Part shown: in pieces, positions 1-8,283 of the stretch
Numbering within the stretch: position 1 is the stretch's first letter
How the letters are laid out: every line of letters starts with the position of its first letter
Source: Sphingomonas tagetis
GTDB taxonomy: Bacteria; Pseudomonadota; Alphaproteobacteria; Sphingomonadales; Sphingomonadaceae
Reading direction: 5' to 3'
Length of the DNA stretch: 64,000 nt
NCBI RefSeq assembly: GCF_024211275.1
Contig: NZ_JAMLDX010000006.1
Coordinates: 184,958-248,957, forward strand
Position numbers and translations under genes: made by a program
The notes under the pieces: generated by a model
Databases searched by the model: none
What the model was told of the DNA's origin: nothing
Seen by the model: the letters and a program-made list of their open reading frames with translations, nothing else

Positions 1-1
1 C

Positions 2-73
2 TCGTTCGGCGAGGATGCGGCGGGCAATCTCTATCTCGTCGATCTCGATGGCGAGATCTTCCGGGTAAATTGA
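2..73 (+). CDS. C-terminal end of a PQQ-dependent sugar dehydrogenase-like protein (partial)
   Basis: The window opens inside a reading frame that ends at the TGA at 71-73. The 23 visible residues contain FGEDAAGNLYLVDLDGEIFR, which resembles the last beta-propeller blade of soluble PQQ-dependent glucose/sorbosone dehydrogenases. Only the tail is present, so the family call rests on this short motif and the enzyme activity is an inference. About 180 bases separate it from the next gene. Confidence 0.5.
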   Translation, partial: SFGEDAAGNLYLVDLDGEIFRVN

Positions 74-254
74 TCTGGCCGTCGCTTTCCCTCGGGCGAG
101 GCAACGCTGGCATCGGCATCCATTTAAAGAAGTGCGTTGTCGCCGTTGTTTCCGTTGATTTGCTCGATCCAACAGAAATTGGATACCCTCGATTCGAAAT
201 TGGCATTTGCGCGGCCCGCATTCCCTTCCGCGCGATCTGCGTTAGGCTGGCGGC

Positions 255-1553
255 ATGACCCACACCCTGCTCGCCGCCTTCGCCCTCGCCGCCGCCCTCC
301 CCGCGCTCGCGCAGAGCGCCAGCGACCGGAAGATCGCCGCCACCGTCACCGCCGAAACCGGCCGCCATGTCGAGCTGCTCGAACGTCTCGTCAACGTGAA
401 CAGCGGCTCGCTCAACCTGCCTGGCGTCACCAAGGTCGGCGAAATGGTCCGCGCCGAACTCGCACCGCTCGGCTTCCAAGTCGAATGGATCGACATGACG
501 GCGACCGGCCGCGCCGGGCATCTGATCGCCACCCACACGGGCAATGGCCGCGGCAAGCGCATCCTGCTGATCGCGCATCTCGACACCGTGTTCGAACCCG
601 AATCGCCCTTCCAGAAGTTCGTGCGCGAGGGCGAGCGCGCGACCGGTCCCGGCATCGGCGACGACAAGGGCGGAATCGTCGTGATCGTCGCCGCGCTGCG
701 CGCGATGCAGGCGGCGGGCACGCTCGAGGGCGCCGACATCAAGATCGTGCTGACCGGCGACGAGGAGCGCACCGGCGCCCCGCTCGCTATCGCCCGCCGC
801 GACCTGATCGAGGCCGGCAGATGGGCGGATGTCGCGCTCGAATATGAAAATCTGGCGCGCGAGGACGGCGCCGACAAGGGCACCGTCGCACGCCGCAGCT
901 CGGCCAACTGGACGCTCACCACCACCGGCAAGACCGGCCACAGCAGCAATGTGTTCGGCCCCGGCCTCGGCTATGGCGCGGCCTATGAGCTGGCGCGCAT
1001 CCTCGACGAATTCCGCCGCACGCTGCCCGAGCCCAACCTGACCTTCAATATCGGCGTGATGGCCGCGGGCACCCCCGCGACGCTCGCCGAAAACGGCTAT
1101 CAGGTCAGCGCCGGCGGCAAGACCAACATCATCGCCGAGAGCGCGGTCGCGCGCGGCGACCTGCGCGCGCTCACGCCCGAGCAGGAGGCGAAGACCCGCG
1201 CCGCGATGCAGGCGATCGCCGCCGCCGGGAACCTGCCCGGCACCAGCGCCAGGCTGGTGTTTCAGGACGGCTATCCCCCGATGTCGCCCACCGCCGGCAA
1301 CCGCGCGCTGCTGACGAAGCTCAACGCCGTCAACCGCGACCTCAAGCTGCCCGAAATGGCCGAGATGGACCCCGCCCGGCGCGGCGCCGCCGACTCCGCC
1401 TTCGTCGCGGCGGACGTCGACACGCTCGCCGGCCTCGGCGTCGCGGGCGGCGGCGCGCATGCCGAGGGCGAGTGGATCGATCTCCCCTCGATCCCGCTCC
1501 AGGCGCTGCGCAGCGCGGTGTTCATCACCCGGCTGTCTAAGGAAAAGCGCTGA
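255..1553 (+). CDS. Secreted M20 family metallopeptidase (carboxypeptidase G2/glutamate carboxypeptidase-like)
   Basis: A 432-residue protein. The first 20 residues form a Sec signal peptide ending ALPALAQ, so the enzyme should act in the periplasm. Known M20 di-zinc motifs are visible: HLDTV (His108, Asp110), the GIGDDKGG segment (Asp136) and TGDEERT (Glu170/171, general base and metal ligand), followed by a dimerisation lid domain around residues 210-310 and a catalytic return with GGGAHAEGEW near the end. Length fits glutamate carboxypeptidase-like M20A members. The substrate is probably a C-terminal amino acid of a peptide or folate-like compound, but the sequence does not fix it. The ATG has no strong Shine-Dalgarno; it is kept because the signal peptide starts there. 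It converges with the quinone oxidoreductase across a hairpin repeat. Confidence 0.85.
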   Translation: MTHTLLAAFALAAALPALAQSASDRKIAATVTAETGRHVELLERLVNVNSGSLNLPGVTKVGEMVRAELAPLGFQVEWIDMTATGRAGHLIATHTGNGRGKRILLIAHLDTVFEPESPFQKFVREGERATGPGIGDDKGGIVVIVAALRAMQAAGTLEGADIKIVLTGDEERTGAPLAIARRDLIEAGRWADVALEYENLAREDGADKGTVARRSSANWTLTTTGKTGHSSNVFGPGLGYGAAYELARILDEFRRTLPEPNLTFNIGVMAAGTPATLAENGYQVSAGGKTNIIAESAVARGDLRALTPEQEAKTRAAMQAIAAAGNLPGTSARLVFQDGYPPMSPTAGNRALLTKLNAVNRDLKLPEMAEMDPARRGAADSAFVAADVDTLAGLGVAGGGAHAEGEWIDLPSIPLQALRSAVFITRLSKEKR

Positions 1554-1557
1554 CTCC

Positions 1558-1608
1558 AAGCCCCTCCCCTTCAGGGGAGGGGTTGGGGTGGGGAATGTCT
1601 CACCGAGA
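1558..1608. repeat. Hairpin repeat, copy 1 of 2
   Basis: A 51-bp element that recurs at 13541-13591 with a single substitution. It starts AAGCCCCTCCCC and contains a perfect 9-bp stem (CCCCTCCCC / GGGGAGGGG) with a TTCA loop, followed by a G-rich tail and ATGTCTCACCGAGA. It lies between the 3' ends of two convergent genes, as does the second copy. Identity over the flanking tail as well as the stem shows that this is a dispersed element and not two independent terminators. Confidence 0.85.
1561..1582. terminator. Probable bidirectional terminator hairpin inside repeat copy 1
   Basis: A 9-bp perfect GC-rich stem with a 4-nt loop sits between convergent stop codons at 1553 and 1615. There is no T-tract on either side, so termination is inferred from position and stem strength only. 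Confidence 0.45.
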
Positions 1609-1614
1609 CCGCCG

Positions 1615-2586
1615 CTAGGGCACCAGCACCGTCGATCCCACCGTCGCCCCCGCCTCGAGCGCCCGGTGCGCCTCGGCCGCGTCCTCCAACGCGAAGCGCT
1701 GCCCGATCTCGACGCTCAACACTCCGCTCTCGACCAGCTCGAACACCCGCGCCATCCCCGCCGCACGCTCGTCGGGCGCGATGTAATAGTCGAACGACTT
1801 GGGCCGCGTGACGAACAGCGAGCCATGCTGGTTGAGCGTCGCGAGATTGACGCCCTCGACCGGCCCGCCGGCATTGCCGAAGCTGATGATCAGCCCGCGC
1901 CGCGCCGCCGATTTGAGCGACGCCCCCCAGGTCGATCCGCCGACGCCGTCGATCACCACTTCGACGCCCTTGCCGCCGGTGATCTCGCGCACCCGCGCGG
2001 CGATGTCCTCGTTCTTATATTCGATGACATGATCCGCCCCCAGTGCCCGCGCCCGCCCGGCCTTGGCCGCGCTGCCCACGGTGCCGATCACGGTCGCGCC
2101 GACATGCTTGAGCCACTGCACCAGCAGCTGCCCGACCCCGCCCGCCGCCGCATGCACCAGCACCGTCATGCCCGGTTGCACCCGGGCGCAGCGTTCGACC
2201 AGAAACTCGGCGGTCGCGCCCTTCAGCGTCACCGCCGCCGCCGTGTCGAAGTCGATGCCATCGGGCAGCTTGAACAGCGACGCCGCGGCGACGTTGCGCT
2301 CGGTCGCATAGGCCCCCAGCGTCGGCCCGAACGTCGTCACGCGATCCCCTACGGTCAGGGCCACGCCCTGGCCGACCGCGGTCACCTCGCCCGCCGCCTC
2401 GCTGCCCAGCCCGCTCGGCATCGGCAGCGGATACAGGCCGCCGCGGTGATAGGTGTCGATGAAGTTCAGCCCCACCGCCGCGTGCCGCACGCGCACCTCG
2501 CCCGGCCCTGGCGGCGGCAGCTCGCGCGTCTCCCACCCGATCACCTCCGGTCCGCCCGTTCGTTCGATCACCGCGACCCGCGCCAT
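1615..2586 (-). CDS. Zinc-independent quinone oxidoreductase (MDR superfamily)
   Basis: 323 residues from the ATG at 2586 (MARVAVIERTGGPEV), the usual N-terminus of NADPH:quinone reductases; the frame is open for 25 codons further upstream but that part is not conserved. The GroES-like domain (about 1-130) contains the GLNFIDTYHR motif typical of quinone oxidoreductases, and the Rossmann domain carries the AAAGGVGQLLVQ nucleotide-binding loop. The zinc-ligand cysteines of alcohol dehydrogenases are absent. The family reduces quinones by one or two electrons with NADPH in the cytoplasm. It diverges from the aldehyde dehydrogenase start only 76 bases away, so the two probably share a promoter region. 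Confidence 0.9.
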   Translation of the reverse strand: MARVAVIERTGGPEVIGWETRELPPPGPGEVRVRHAAVGLNFIDTYHRGGLYPLPMPSGLGSEAAGEVTAVGQGVALTVGDRVTTFGPTLGAYATERNVAAASLFKLPDGIDFDTAAAVTLKGATAEFLVERCARVQPGMTVLVHAAAGGVGQLLVQWLKHVGATVIGTVGSAAKAGRARALGADHVIEYKNEDIAARVREITGGKGVEVVIDGVGGSTWGASLKSAARRGLIISFGNAGGPVEGVNLATLNQHGSLFVTRPKSFDYYIAPDERAAGMARVFELVESGVLSVEIGQRFALEDAAEAHRALEAGATVGSTVLVP

Positions 2587-2662
2587 ACCCGATTCTCCAG
2601 TTTCACATTGCAACCCGCACCCGCTGCCGCCATCTACACCACTCGACAAGCCGGAGGCCACG

Positions 2663-4087
2663 ATGCGCAGCTATCTCAACCATTATATCGGCGGCCAATG
2701 GGTCGAAAGCGAGGGCGGCACGCGTCACGCGGTGATCAATCCTGCCACGGAAAGCCCCGTCACCGAAATCACGCTGGGCTCGCAGGCCGATGTCGACAAG
2801 GCCGTCGCCGCCGCCAAGGCCGCGTTCGACAGCTTTTCGCGCACCACCGTCGAGGAACGCGCCGCGTTGCTCGAAGCGATCCTCGCCGAATACAAGGCGC
2901 GCGCCGGCGACCTTGCCGAGGCGATGGCGGCGGAAATGGGCGCGCCGATCAGCCTCGCGCGCACCGCGCAGGCGGGCAGCGGCATCGGCCACTTCATGTC
3001 CACGATCAAGGCGCTGCGCGAGTTCGTTTTCGAAGAGCAGATCGGCAAGAGCCTCGTCGTGCACGAGCCGATCGGCGTCGTCGCGCTGATCACGCCGTGG
3101 AACTGGCCGATGAACCAGATCGTCGCCAAGGTCGCCCCCGCACTCGCCGCCGGCAATACGATGGTGCTCAAACCCAGCGAGGAAGCTCCGTCCTGCGCCG
3201 CGATCTTCGCCGAGATCATCGACAAGGCTGGCGTCCCAGCGGGCGTGTTCAACCTCGTGCAAGGCGACGGGCCCGGCGTCGGCACCGCTCTCAGCCGTCA
3301 TAAGGACGTCGACATGGTCAGCTTCACCGGCTCGACCCGCGCCGGCATTCAGGTCGCCAAGAACGCCGCCGACACAGTCAAGCGAGTCCATCAGGAGCTC
3401 GGCGGCAAGTCGCCGAACGTCATCCTGCCCGGCGCCGACCTCGCCATAGCGGTGCCCACCGGACTCCAGAGCGTCATCATGAACTCCGGCCAGAGTTGCA
3501 TCGCCCCCGCGCGCATGCTCGTCCATGAAAGCCAGGCCGCCGAGGCCGCACAGATCGCCGCCGCGACGATGCAGGCGGTGGAGACCGGCGACCCCGCGCA
3601 GGAAGGCCGCCATATCGGCCCGGTCGTCAACAAGGCGCAGTGGGAGAAGATTCAGGGCCTGATCGCCAAGGGGATCGAGGAAGGCGCCAGGCTCGAAACC
3701 GGCGGCCCCGGCCGCCCCGACGGCATCGACACCGGCTTCTACGTCAAGCCGACGCTCTTCTCGGGCGTGCGCAACGATATGACGATCGCGCGCGAGGAGA
3801 TTTTCGGCCCGGTCGTCACGATCATCCCCTACAAGGACGAGGAAGACGCCGTCCGCATCGCCAACGACACCGAATATGGCCTGTCGGCGGTGGTGTTCGG
3901 CACCCCCGAGGAAGTGAAGCGCGTCGCCCCGCGGCTGCGCGCCGGCATGGTCTATATCAATGGCGGCCAGCCTGACCCCGGCCTGCCTTTCGGCGGCTAC
4001 AAGCAATCGGGCAATGGCCGCGAATATGGCAAATACGGCTTGGCCGAGTTCATGGAAGTCAAGTCGCTGGTCGGCGCGCTGGCCTAG
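2663..4087 (+). CDS. Aldehyde dehydrogenase family protein
   Basis: 474 residues from ATG 2663, which is preceded by GGAGG at good spacing; the open frame extends upstream through the divergent promoter region but is not coding in style. All ALDH landmarks are present: the PWNWP motif (about 145-149), the cofactor loop FTGSTRAG (221-228), the general base Glu245 in QELGGKSPN and the nucleophile Cys279 in NSGQSCIAPAR. EEIFGPV and a GGYKQSGNGRE terminus follow. The enzyme oxidises an aldehyde to the acid with NAD(P)+. The substrate is not evident. It diverges from a quinone oxidoreductase and converges on the disrupted oxygenase, with zero bases between stop codons. Confidence 0.93.
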   Translation: MRSYLNHYIGGQWVESEGGTRHAVINPATESPVTEITLGSQADVDKAVAAAKAAFDSFSRTTVEERAALLEAILAEYKARAGDLAEAMAAEMGAPISLARTAQAGSGIGHFMSTIKALREFVFEEQIGKSLVVHEPIGVVALITPWNWPMNQIVAKVAPALAAGNTMVLKPSEEAPSCAAIFAEIIDKAGVPAGVFNLVQGDGPGVGTALSRHKDVDMVSFTGSTRAGIQVAKNAADTVKRVHQELGGKSPNVILPGADLAIAVPTGLQSVIMNSGQSCIAPARMLVHESQAAEAAQIAAATMQAVETGDPAQEGRHIGPVVNKAQWEKIQGLIAKGIEEGARLETGGPGRPDGIDTGFYVKPTLFSGVRNDMTIAREEIFGPVVTIIPYKDEEDAVRIANDTEYGLSAVVFGTPEEVKRVAPRLRAGMVYINGGQPDPGLPFGGYKQSGNGREYGKYGLAEFMEVKSLVGALA

Positions 4088-4608
4088 TCACCCGCGCCGG
4101 TCGGTCCATGCCACCAGCGCGTGACGCACCCCGCGGGTCACCGGCGTGACGCGGTGGAGCAGGCGCGACTGGAACAGGCGAGCGCGGCAGCGTGCGCGGC
4201 AGCCCCAGCGCCGGCACGATCTCCAGCACCCCGCCTTCATAGTCACCGGCGTCGGACAGCTCGACCGAGGCGGAAATCAGCCGTTCGGCCTGACGGTCGG
4301 CGCCGGCGTCCGAATGCCAGATCTGGAAATGCGCGCCGGCGCCATAGCGGACCAGCTGGATATCCTCGAACAGCGGATCGACCGCGATATCCAGCCGCGC
4401 CGCCACCTCGGCGAACAGCGTGTCGAGCCGGTCGTAAACCCATTCGCACGCGTTCCGCGGCAGGTGGCAGCGCTCGGCTTGCCACATGCGCAGATCGACA
4501 TGATCGTGCGTCCCGCTCCACACCGTCGCCGGCTCGAGCGCATGTCGACCGACCAGCGCCACGATCGCTTCGCACTCGGCGGGCGCGAAGGCGGCGGGTG
4601 GTCGACAT
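4088..4608 (-). pseudogene. 2-oxoglutarate/Fe(II) oxygenase (prolyl 4-hydroxylase type), frameshifted
   Basis: The central frame reads ECEAIVALVGRH ... HFQIWHSDAG ... SASVELSDAGDYEGGVLEI, a clear double-stranded beta-helix oxygenase with an H-x-D iron ligand pair. Near 4170 the family sequence continues in another frame as LFQSRLLHRVTPVTRGVRHALVAW and ends at 4088; this part carries the distal iron-ligand His (LLHRV) and the 2OG-binding Arg (RGVRH). At the 5' end the conserved frame has no start codon, while an ATG at 4608 lies one frame away (MSTTRR). Both breaks are compatible with single-base indels in GC runs. Either the gene is decaying or the assembly carries two errors. If intact it would be a cytoplasmic hydroxylase related to PKHD-type or prolyl hydroxylases. 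Confidence 0.7.
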
Positions 4609-4626
4609 AGGGCGTGCCGATTCCGC

Positions 4627-4992
4627 TCAGTCGAACAGATCCTCGAGAAAGCTCTTCTTGCGCTTGTGCTTGTAATAGCGCGGGTCGTGGCCGAAGCCGC
4701 GCTCGCCATATTCGCCGCCATAGCCTTGCTGCGGATAGCCCCCGCCCCACGGTCCGCCTTGCGGAGGCTGAGGCGGCTGCGGCGCTTGCGGAGCGGGCGG
4801 CGGCGCAGGCTGAGCCGGCGCTTCGGCCGCGGCACTGCGCTCGATGATCTTGTCGAGTTCGCCGCGGTCGAGCCAGATGCCGCGGCATTGCGGGCAGTAA
4901 TCGATCTCGATCCCCTGCCGGTCGCTCATATGGAGCCCCACCTTGCATACGGGGCACATCATTCCGGCAACGGCTTCGGGGGTTCGCATCAT
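4627..4992 (-). CDS. zf-TFIIB domain protein
   Basis: 121 residues. Two CxxC pairs, MCPVCKVG (about 12-17) and DYCPQCRGIWLDRGELDKI (about 32-50), match the zf-TFIIB zinc-ribbon domain. The middle is a low-complexity Pro/Gln/Gly region (about 55-95), and the basic KHKRKKSFLEDLFD end is a conserved terminal signature in these small proteins. Zinc binding is a safe inference; the cellular role of the family is not known. It lies just upstream of the disrupted oxygenase on the same strand with 18 bases between them. Confidence 0.8.
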   Translation of the reverse strand: MMRTPEAVAGMMCPVCKVGLHMSDRQGIEIDYCPQCRGIWLDRGELDKIIERSAAAEAPAQPAPPPAPQAPQPPQPPQGGPWGGGYPQQGYGGEYGERGFGHDPRYYKHKRKKSFLEDLFD

Positions 4993-5059
4993 CGGCTCCT
5001 GATCGTGGTCGATCGAACCTAGCTAGGAAGTGTGACGGCTCGCCGCAACGCAATCCCGT

Positions 5060-5284
5060 TCAATGCACCGTGCCGACCGCGCGGTTGACGCTCATCAGCA
5101 CGATCAGCCGCTCGATCTGGCGCCAGCGGCAGAAATTGATGTGGTTGCCAAGGTCGCGATAACGGTCCGCGCGCGCCGCCGCCTCGAACCCCGCATCGTC
5201 GCCGAACAGCGCGATCAGCTCCGCCGCATCGCTCACATGCGCGCGGTCGGCAAGATAGGGAACTGGCGACATATCGGGGACCAT
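5060..5284 (-). CDS. Small hypothetical protein
   Basis: 74 residues from the ATG at 5284 (MVPDMSPVPYLADRAHVSD). The frame is open further upstream to 5383 but that extension is Arg-rich and unlike a real N-terminus. The protein is soluble, with a helix-rich DAAELIALFGDDAGFEAAARADRYRDLGNHINFCRWRQIERLIVLMS core. I do not recognise a domain. Codon use matches the neighbours and the frame is closed in the other orientation by a real gene, so it is probably expressed. No function is proposed. Confidence 0.55.
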   Translation of the reverse strand: MVPDMSPVPYLADRAHVSDAAELIALFGDDAGFEAAARADRYRDLGNHINFCRWRQIERLIVLMSVNRAVGTVH

Positions 5285-5464
5285 GGGCGCTCCTGCGGGC
5301 GTTGCGATGCCTCCGAGCATCCAATCGCCGTGCCAGCTTCGACGAACCCGCGGGTTCCGCGCCTTTCGAGGGTAAACCGCCATAAACCATGCCGAAAAAG
5401 CCGTGTCGCGCTTCCCGCATCGGGACGGTGGCGTCCCGGCGCGGGACGTGGCAAGGGAAACGCA

Positions 5465-5647
5465 ATGACCAAGAAGCCCTCCTCAGTGCCGCTCGCCGGC
5501 GGCGCATTGCTCGCCCTTAGCCTGATCGTGGGCAGCGTCGCCGGCGTGCTGCGCGGCCAGCCTTCGGTCGGCTTCATCGGCGGGCTCGGCGTCGGACTCG
5601 CGCTGCTCGTCGCGATCGCGTTGATCGACCGCGCCCGAACCCGCTAA
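5465..5647 (+). CDS. Small two-helix membrane protein
   Basis: 60 residues: a charged MTKKPS start, a hydrophobic segment (about 9-28), a short polar turn with RGQPS, a second hydrophobic segment (about 36-53) and a basic end IDRARTR. AAGGGA precedes the ATG by 6 bases. It ends 13 bases before the HerA-like ATPase on the same strand, so the two are probably cotranscribed. No family is recognised. Confidence 0.6.
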   Translation: MTKKPSSVPLAGGALLALSLIVGSVAGVLRGQPSVGFIGGLGVGLALLVAIALIDRARTR

Positions 5648-5660
5648 CCGCGACCACAGC

Positions 5661-7169
5661 ATGACCGCACGAATCGACATGGGCCTCGACGGCGGCGGCA
5701 ATCCGGTTGCCGTCGACCTGGAGGAGTTGCTCGCCACCCGCCTGCTGGTCCAGGGCAATTCGGGCTCGGGCAAGTCGCATTTGCTGCGCCGCCTGCTCGA
5801 GGGCAGCGCAGGCCTTGTCCAGCAGGTCGTGATCGACCCGGAAGGCGATTTCGTCAGCCTCGCCGATGCCTTCGGCCATATCGCAGTCGATGCCGCCGAC
5901 TACAGCCTGACCGAACTCGGCCGCCTCGCGTTGCGTGTCCGCGAGCATCGCGCCAGCGTCGTGCTCAACCTCGAAGGCCTCGAAATCGACGGCCAGATGC
6001 GCGCCGCTGCCGCCTTCCTCGCCGCCTTGTTCGACGCCCCGCGCGAGCATTGGTACCCGGTTCTCACCGTCGTCGACGAGGCTCAGCTCTTCGCCCCCGC
6101 CGCCGCCGGCGAGGTCGCCGAGGACGCGCGTCGCACCTCGCTCGCGGCGATGACCAACCTCATGTGCCGCGGCCGCAAGCGCGGACTTGCCGGCGTGATC
6201 GCGACGCAGCGCCTCGCCAAGCTCGCCAAGAATGTCGCCGCCGAGGCCAGCAACTTCCTGATGGGCCGCACCTTCCTCGACATCGACATGGCGCGCGCCG
6301 CCGACCTGCTGGGCATGGAGCGGCGCCAGGCCGACGCGATCCGCGACCTTGCGCGTGGAGAGTTCCTCGCGCTCGGCCCGGCGATCACCCGCCGCCCGAT
6401 CAGCGTCCGCATCGGCGAGGTCAAGACCGGGTCGCGGGCGGTCAGCCCCAAGCTCACCCCGCTGCCCACCGCCGCAACCGAAGACATGCGCGACATGCTG
6501 TTCGCCCCCTCGGCGGCGGACGAGCTTCCGCCCCCGCCGCCGCCCGCACCCACGCCGATGGCTGACCTGATGCGCGCCGTCGCCACGCCCGCCCCTGCCC
6601 CGGTGCCCGACATGCCGGTGCTGGAGGAAAGCGAGCAGGCCGATGTCCGCCGCGCGATCCTCGCCGAGATCGCGGGCGAGGGCGCTGCCAGTGATGGGCG
6701 CCAAGCCTTGCCCAACATCTTTCAGGATTACACCGTCCGCTGCCGCATGCGCGGGGTCGAGCCGGGCATCGACCTTGCCAAGTTCCGCGCGTCGCTCGCG
6801 CTCGCCCGCGCCGGTATCGCCGATGCCGCGGGCTGGGACGAGGCGCTCACGCTGGCGGCTTCGCTGCCCGAGGAGATGCTCACGCCTTTCCTCGGCATCG
6901 CTCGCGCCGCGCGTGAGAACCAGCCCTGCCCGTCCGATGCGCAGATCGCCGCGCTCTACGGCACCAGCTCGCTGGGCCGCGCCAAGCGCATGATCGCGCA
7001 TATCGAGGAAAAGGGCCTGATCGTCGCGCGCACCGATCTGGCGGGCAAGCGCAGCGTCAGCCTGCCGCATCTCGGCTGGACCACAGCCCCGGCCTGGCCC
7101 GATCCGGCCAACCCGCAACGTCCCGGCCGTACCGCCGTGCGCGCGGCCGAGCGCGCGCGGCTGCTTTAG
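5661..7169 (+). CDS. HerA/DUF87-type ATP-binding protein
   Basis: 502 residues. The N-terminal half is a RecA-fold ATPase of the FtsK-HerA group: Walker A GNSGSGKS (about 33-40), IDPEGDF after the next strand, Walker B LTVVDEAQL (about 134-142), and an Arg-rich RKRGLAGVIATQR segment that resembles the sensor/arginine-finger region. A Pro/Ala-rich linker (about 285-315) leads to a C-terminal domain that ends in a winged-helix-like AKRMIAHIEEKGLI. HerA-like proteins translocate along DNA. No NurA-type nuclease is adjacent, so this is probably a stand-alone member and its partner is unknown. Confidence 0.8.
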   Translation: MTARIDMGLDGGGNPVAVDLEELLATRLLVQGNSGSGKSHLLRRLLEGSAGLVQQVVIDPEGDFVSLADAFGHIAVDAADYSLTELGRLALRVREHRASVVLNLEGLEIDGQMRAAAAFLAALFDAPREHWYPVLTVVDEAQLFAPAAAGEVAEDARRTSLAAMTNLMCRGRKRGLAGVIATQRLAKLAKNVAAEASNFLMGRTFLDIDMARAADLLGMERRQADAIRDLARGEFLALGPAITRRPISVRIGEVKTGSRAVSPKLTPLPTAATEDMRDMLFAPSAADELPPPPPPAPTPMADLMRAVATPAPAPVPDMPVLEESEQADVRRAILAEIAGEGAASDGRQALPNIFQDYTVRCRMRGVEPGIDLAKFRASLALARAGIADAAGWDEALTLAASLPEEMLTPFLGIARAARENQPCPSDAQIAALYGTSSLGRAKRMIAHIEEKGLIVARTDLAGKRSVSLPHLGWTTAPAWPDPANPQRPGRTAVRAAERARLL

Positions 7170-7315
7170 AAGAGCAACACCGCGACAATCCCGATCAGCA
7201 GGCAAGCGCCCACCGCCTCCACATAGGCGCAGACGCGCTTCAGCGGCTCCTGTTCGGTCGTTTCAGTCTCCCGATGCGCCCGGTCGGCGCGGCCGGAAAT
7301 CAATGCCTTCACCAT
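7166..7315 (-). CDS. Small membrane protein (hypothetical)
   Basis: 49 residues beginning MVKALISGRAD, preceded by GGGGGA about 8 bases upstream of the ATG at 7315; two earlier in-frame ATGs (7330, 7348) lack a ribosome site. The C-terminus is one transmembrane helix (CLLIGIVAVLLF). The stop codon overlaps the stop of the convergent ATPase gene. The good ribosome site and the hydrophobic tail support it, but no family is recognised. Confidence 0.45.
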   Translation of the reverse strand: MVKALISGRADRAHRETETTEQEPLKRVCAYVEAVGACLLIGIVAVLLF

Positions 7316-7383
7316 CGTAACATCCCCCATGAAGGATGCTGCGCGCAATCAGCGGGCCTGTCGAGTCTATCGATGGTTATAGC

Positions 7384-8283
7384 TTACCCATTTTGTGACG
7401 ATTTGGCCATCGGCATCAGCACCATCGCAAAGGTCCGTGCCTCGTCCGGCTGCAACGTCATGACGCCAGGCTTGTCGGAGAATTCCCCCGCGAACCCCGC
7501 CGGGTCGGCCAGCCCCCACCAGGGCTCGATGCACATGAACCGCGCGCCCTGCTTGGTCCAGATGCCGAGCTTGTCGACGTCGGGGAACGCCACGCGCAAG
7601 CTCGCGCCGCCGGGCACGGCATAGGTCACCGCGCGGCTCGCCAGCCCGGTCCAGATCAGCGCATCCGCCTCGAACAGCGCGTCGTTCAGCGCGAGCGTCC
7701 GTCGATCCCCGGCGAGCGGCGAAGGCCGGTCGCTGCCCGCGATCAGCCCGCCTTCGAGCCTGGCCAGCGCGCTCGTCTCCGGCAAGTCGAACCGGATCGC
7801 GTGCCCGCTTTTGTCCGCTTCGCCCGGCAGCGGCCAGGCGAAGGCGGGGTGATAGCCAAAGCTGGCCGGCATCGGCGCCGCGCCGCGGTTGGTCACCGTG
7901 CAGGCGATCGTCAGCGCGCCGTCCGCGATGCGATAGTCGGCGTCCAGCGCGAAGGCGAACGGATAGACGGCCCGCGTCTCGTCATCGTCGGTCAGCCGAA
8001 ACCGCACCGCATCCGCCGCCCGCTCGACCTGCTCGAACCGCCGCCGCCGCGCAAAGCCGTGCTGCGGCAACGCATAGCTCTCGCCGCCGAGCTGATAGCA
8101 CCCGCCATTGAGCGCGCCGACGATCGGAAACAGCAGCGGCGAGCGCCCGCTCCAATAGGCCGGGTCGGCGTCGGTCATCCACTCGCCCCCGGCCGCATCG
8201 GTCAGCGACGACAGCTCCGCGCCCAGCGGGTTGACCGCGGCGGTCAGCGTGCCGTCGCCAATCGTGACCCAGTCCGCGCTCAT
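7384..8283 (-). CDS. Aldose 1-epimerase family protein
   Basis: 299 residues from ATG 8283. The beta-sandwich galactose-mutarotase fold is shown by LTAAVNPLGAELSSL, the LLFPIVGALN strand, PQHGFARRRRFE with the first active-site His, GYHPAFAWPL with the second, and a C-terminal CIEPWWGLADP. This pattern belongs to the LacX-like branch. It would interconvert anomers of a free or phosphorylated sugar in the cytoplasm; no signal peptide is present. Its start overlaps the tlyA stop by 4 bases (ATGA), so the two genes are translationally coupled with tlyA first. Confidence 0.85.
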   Translation of the reverse strand: MSADWVTIGDGTLTAAVNPLGAELSSLTDAAGGEWMTDADPAYWSGRSPLLFPIVGALNGGCYQLGGESYALPQHGFARRRRFEQVERAADAVRFRLTDDDETRAVYPFAFALDADYRIADGALTIACTVTNRGAAPMPASFGYHPAFAWPLPGEADKSGHAIRFDLPETSALARLEGGLIAGSDRPSPLAGDRRTLALNDALFEADALIWTGLASRAVTYAVPGGASLRVAFPDVDKLGIWTKQGARFMCIEPWWGLADPAGFAGEFSDKPGVMTLQPDEARTFAMVLMPMAKSSQNG

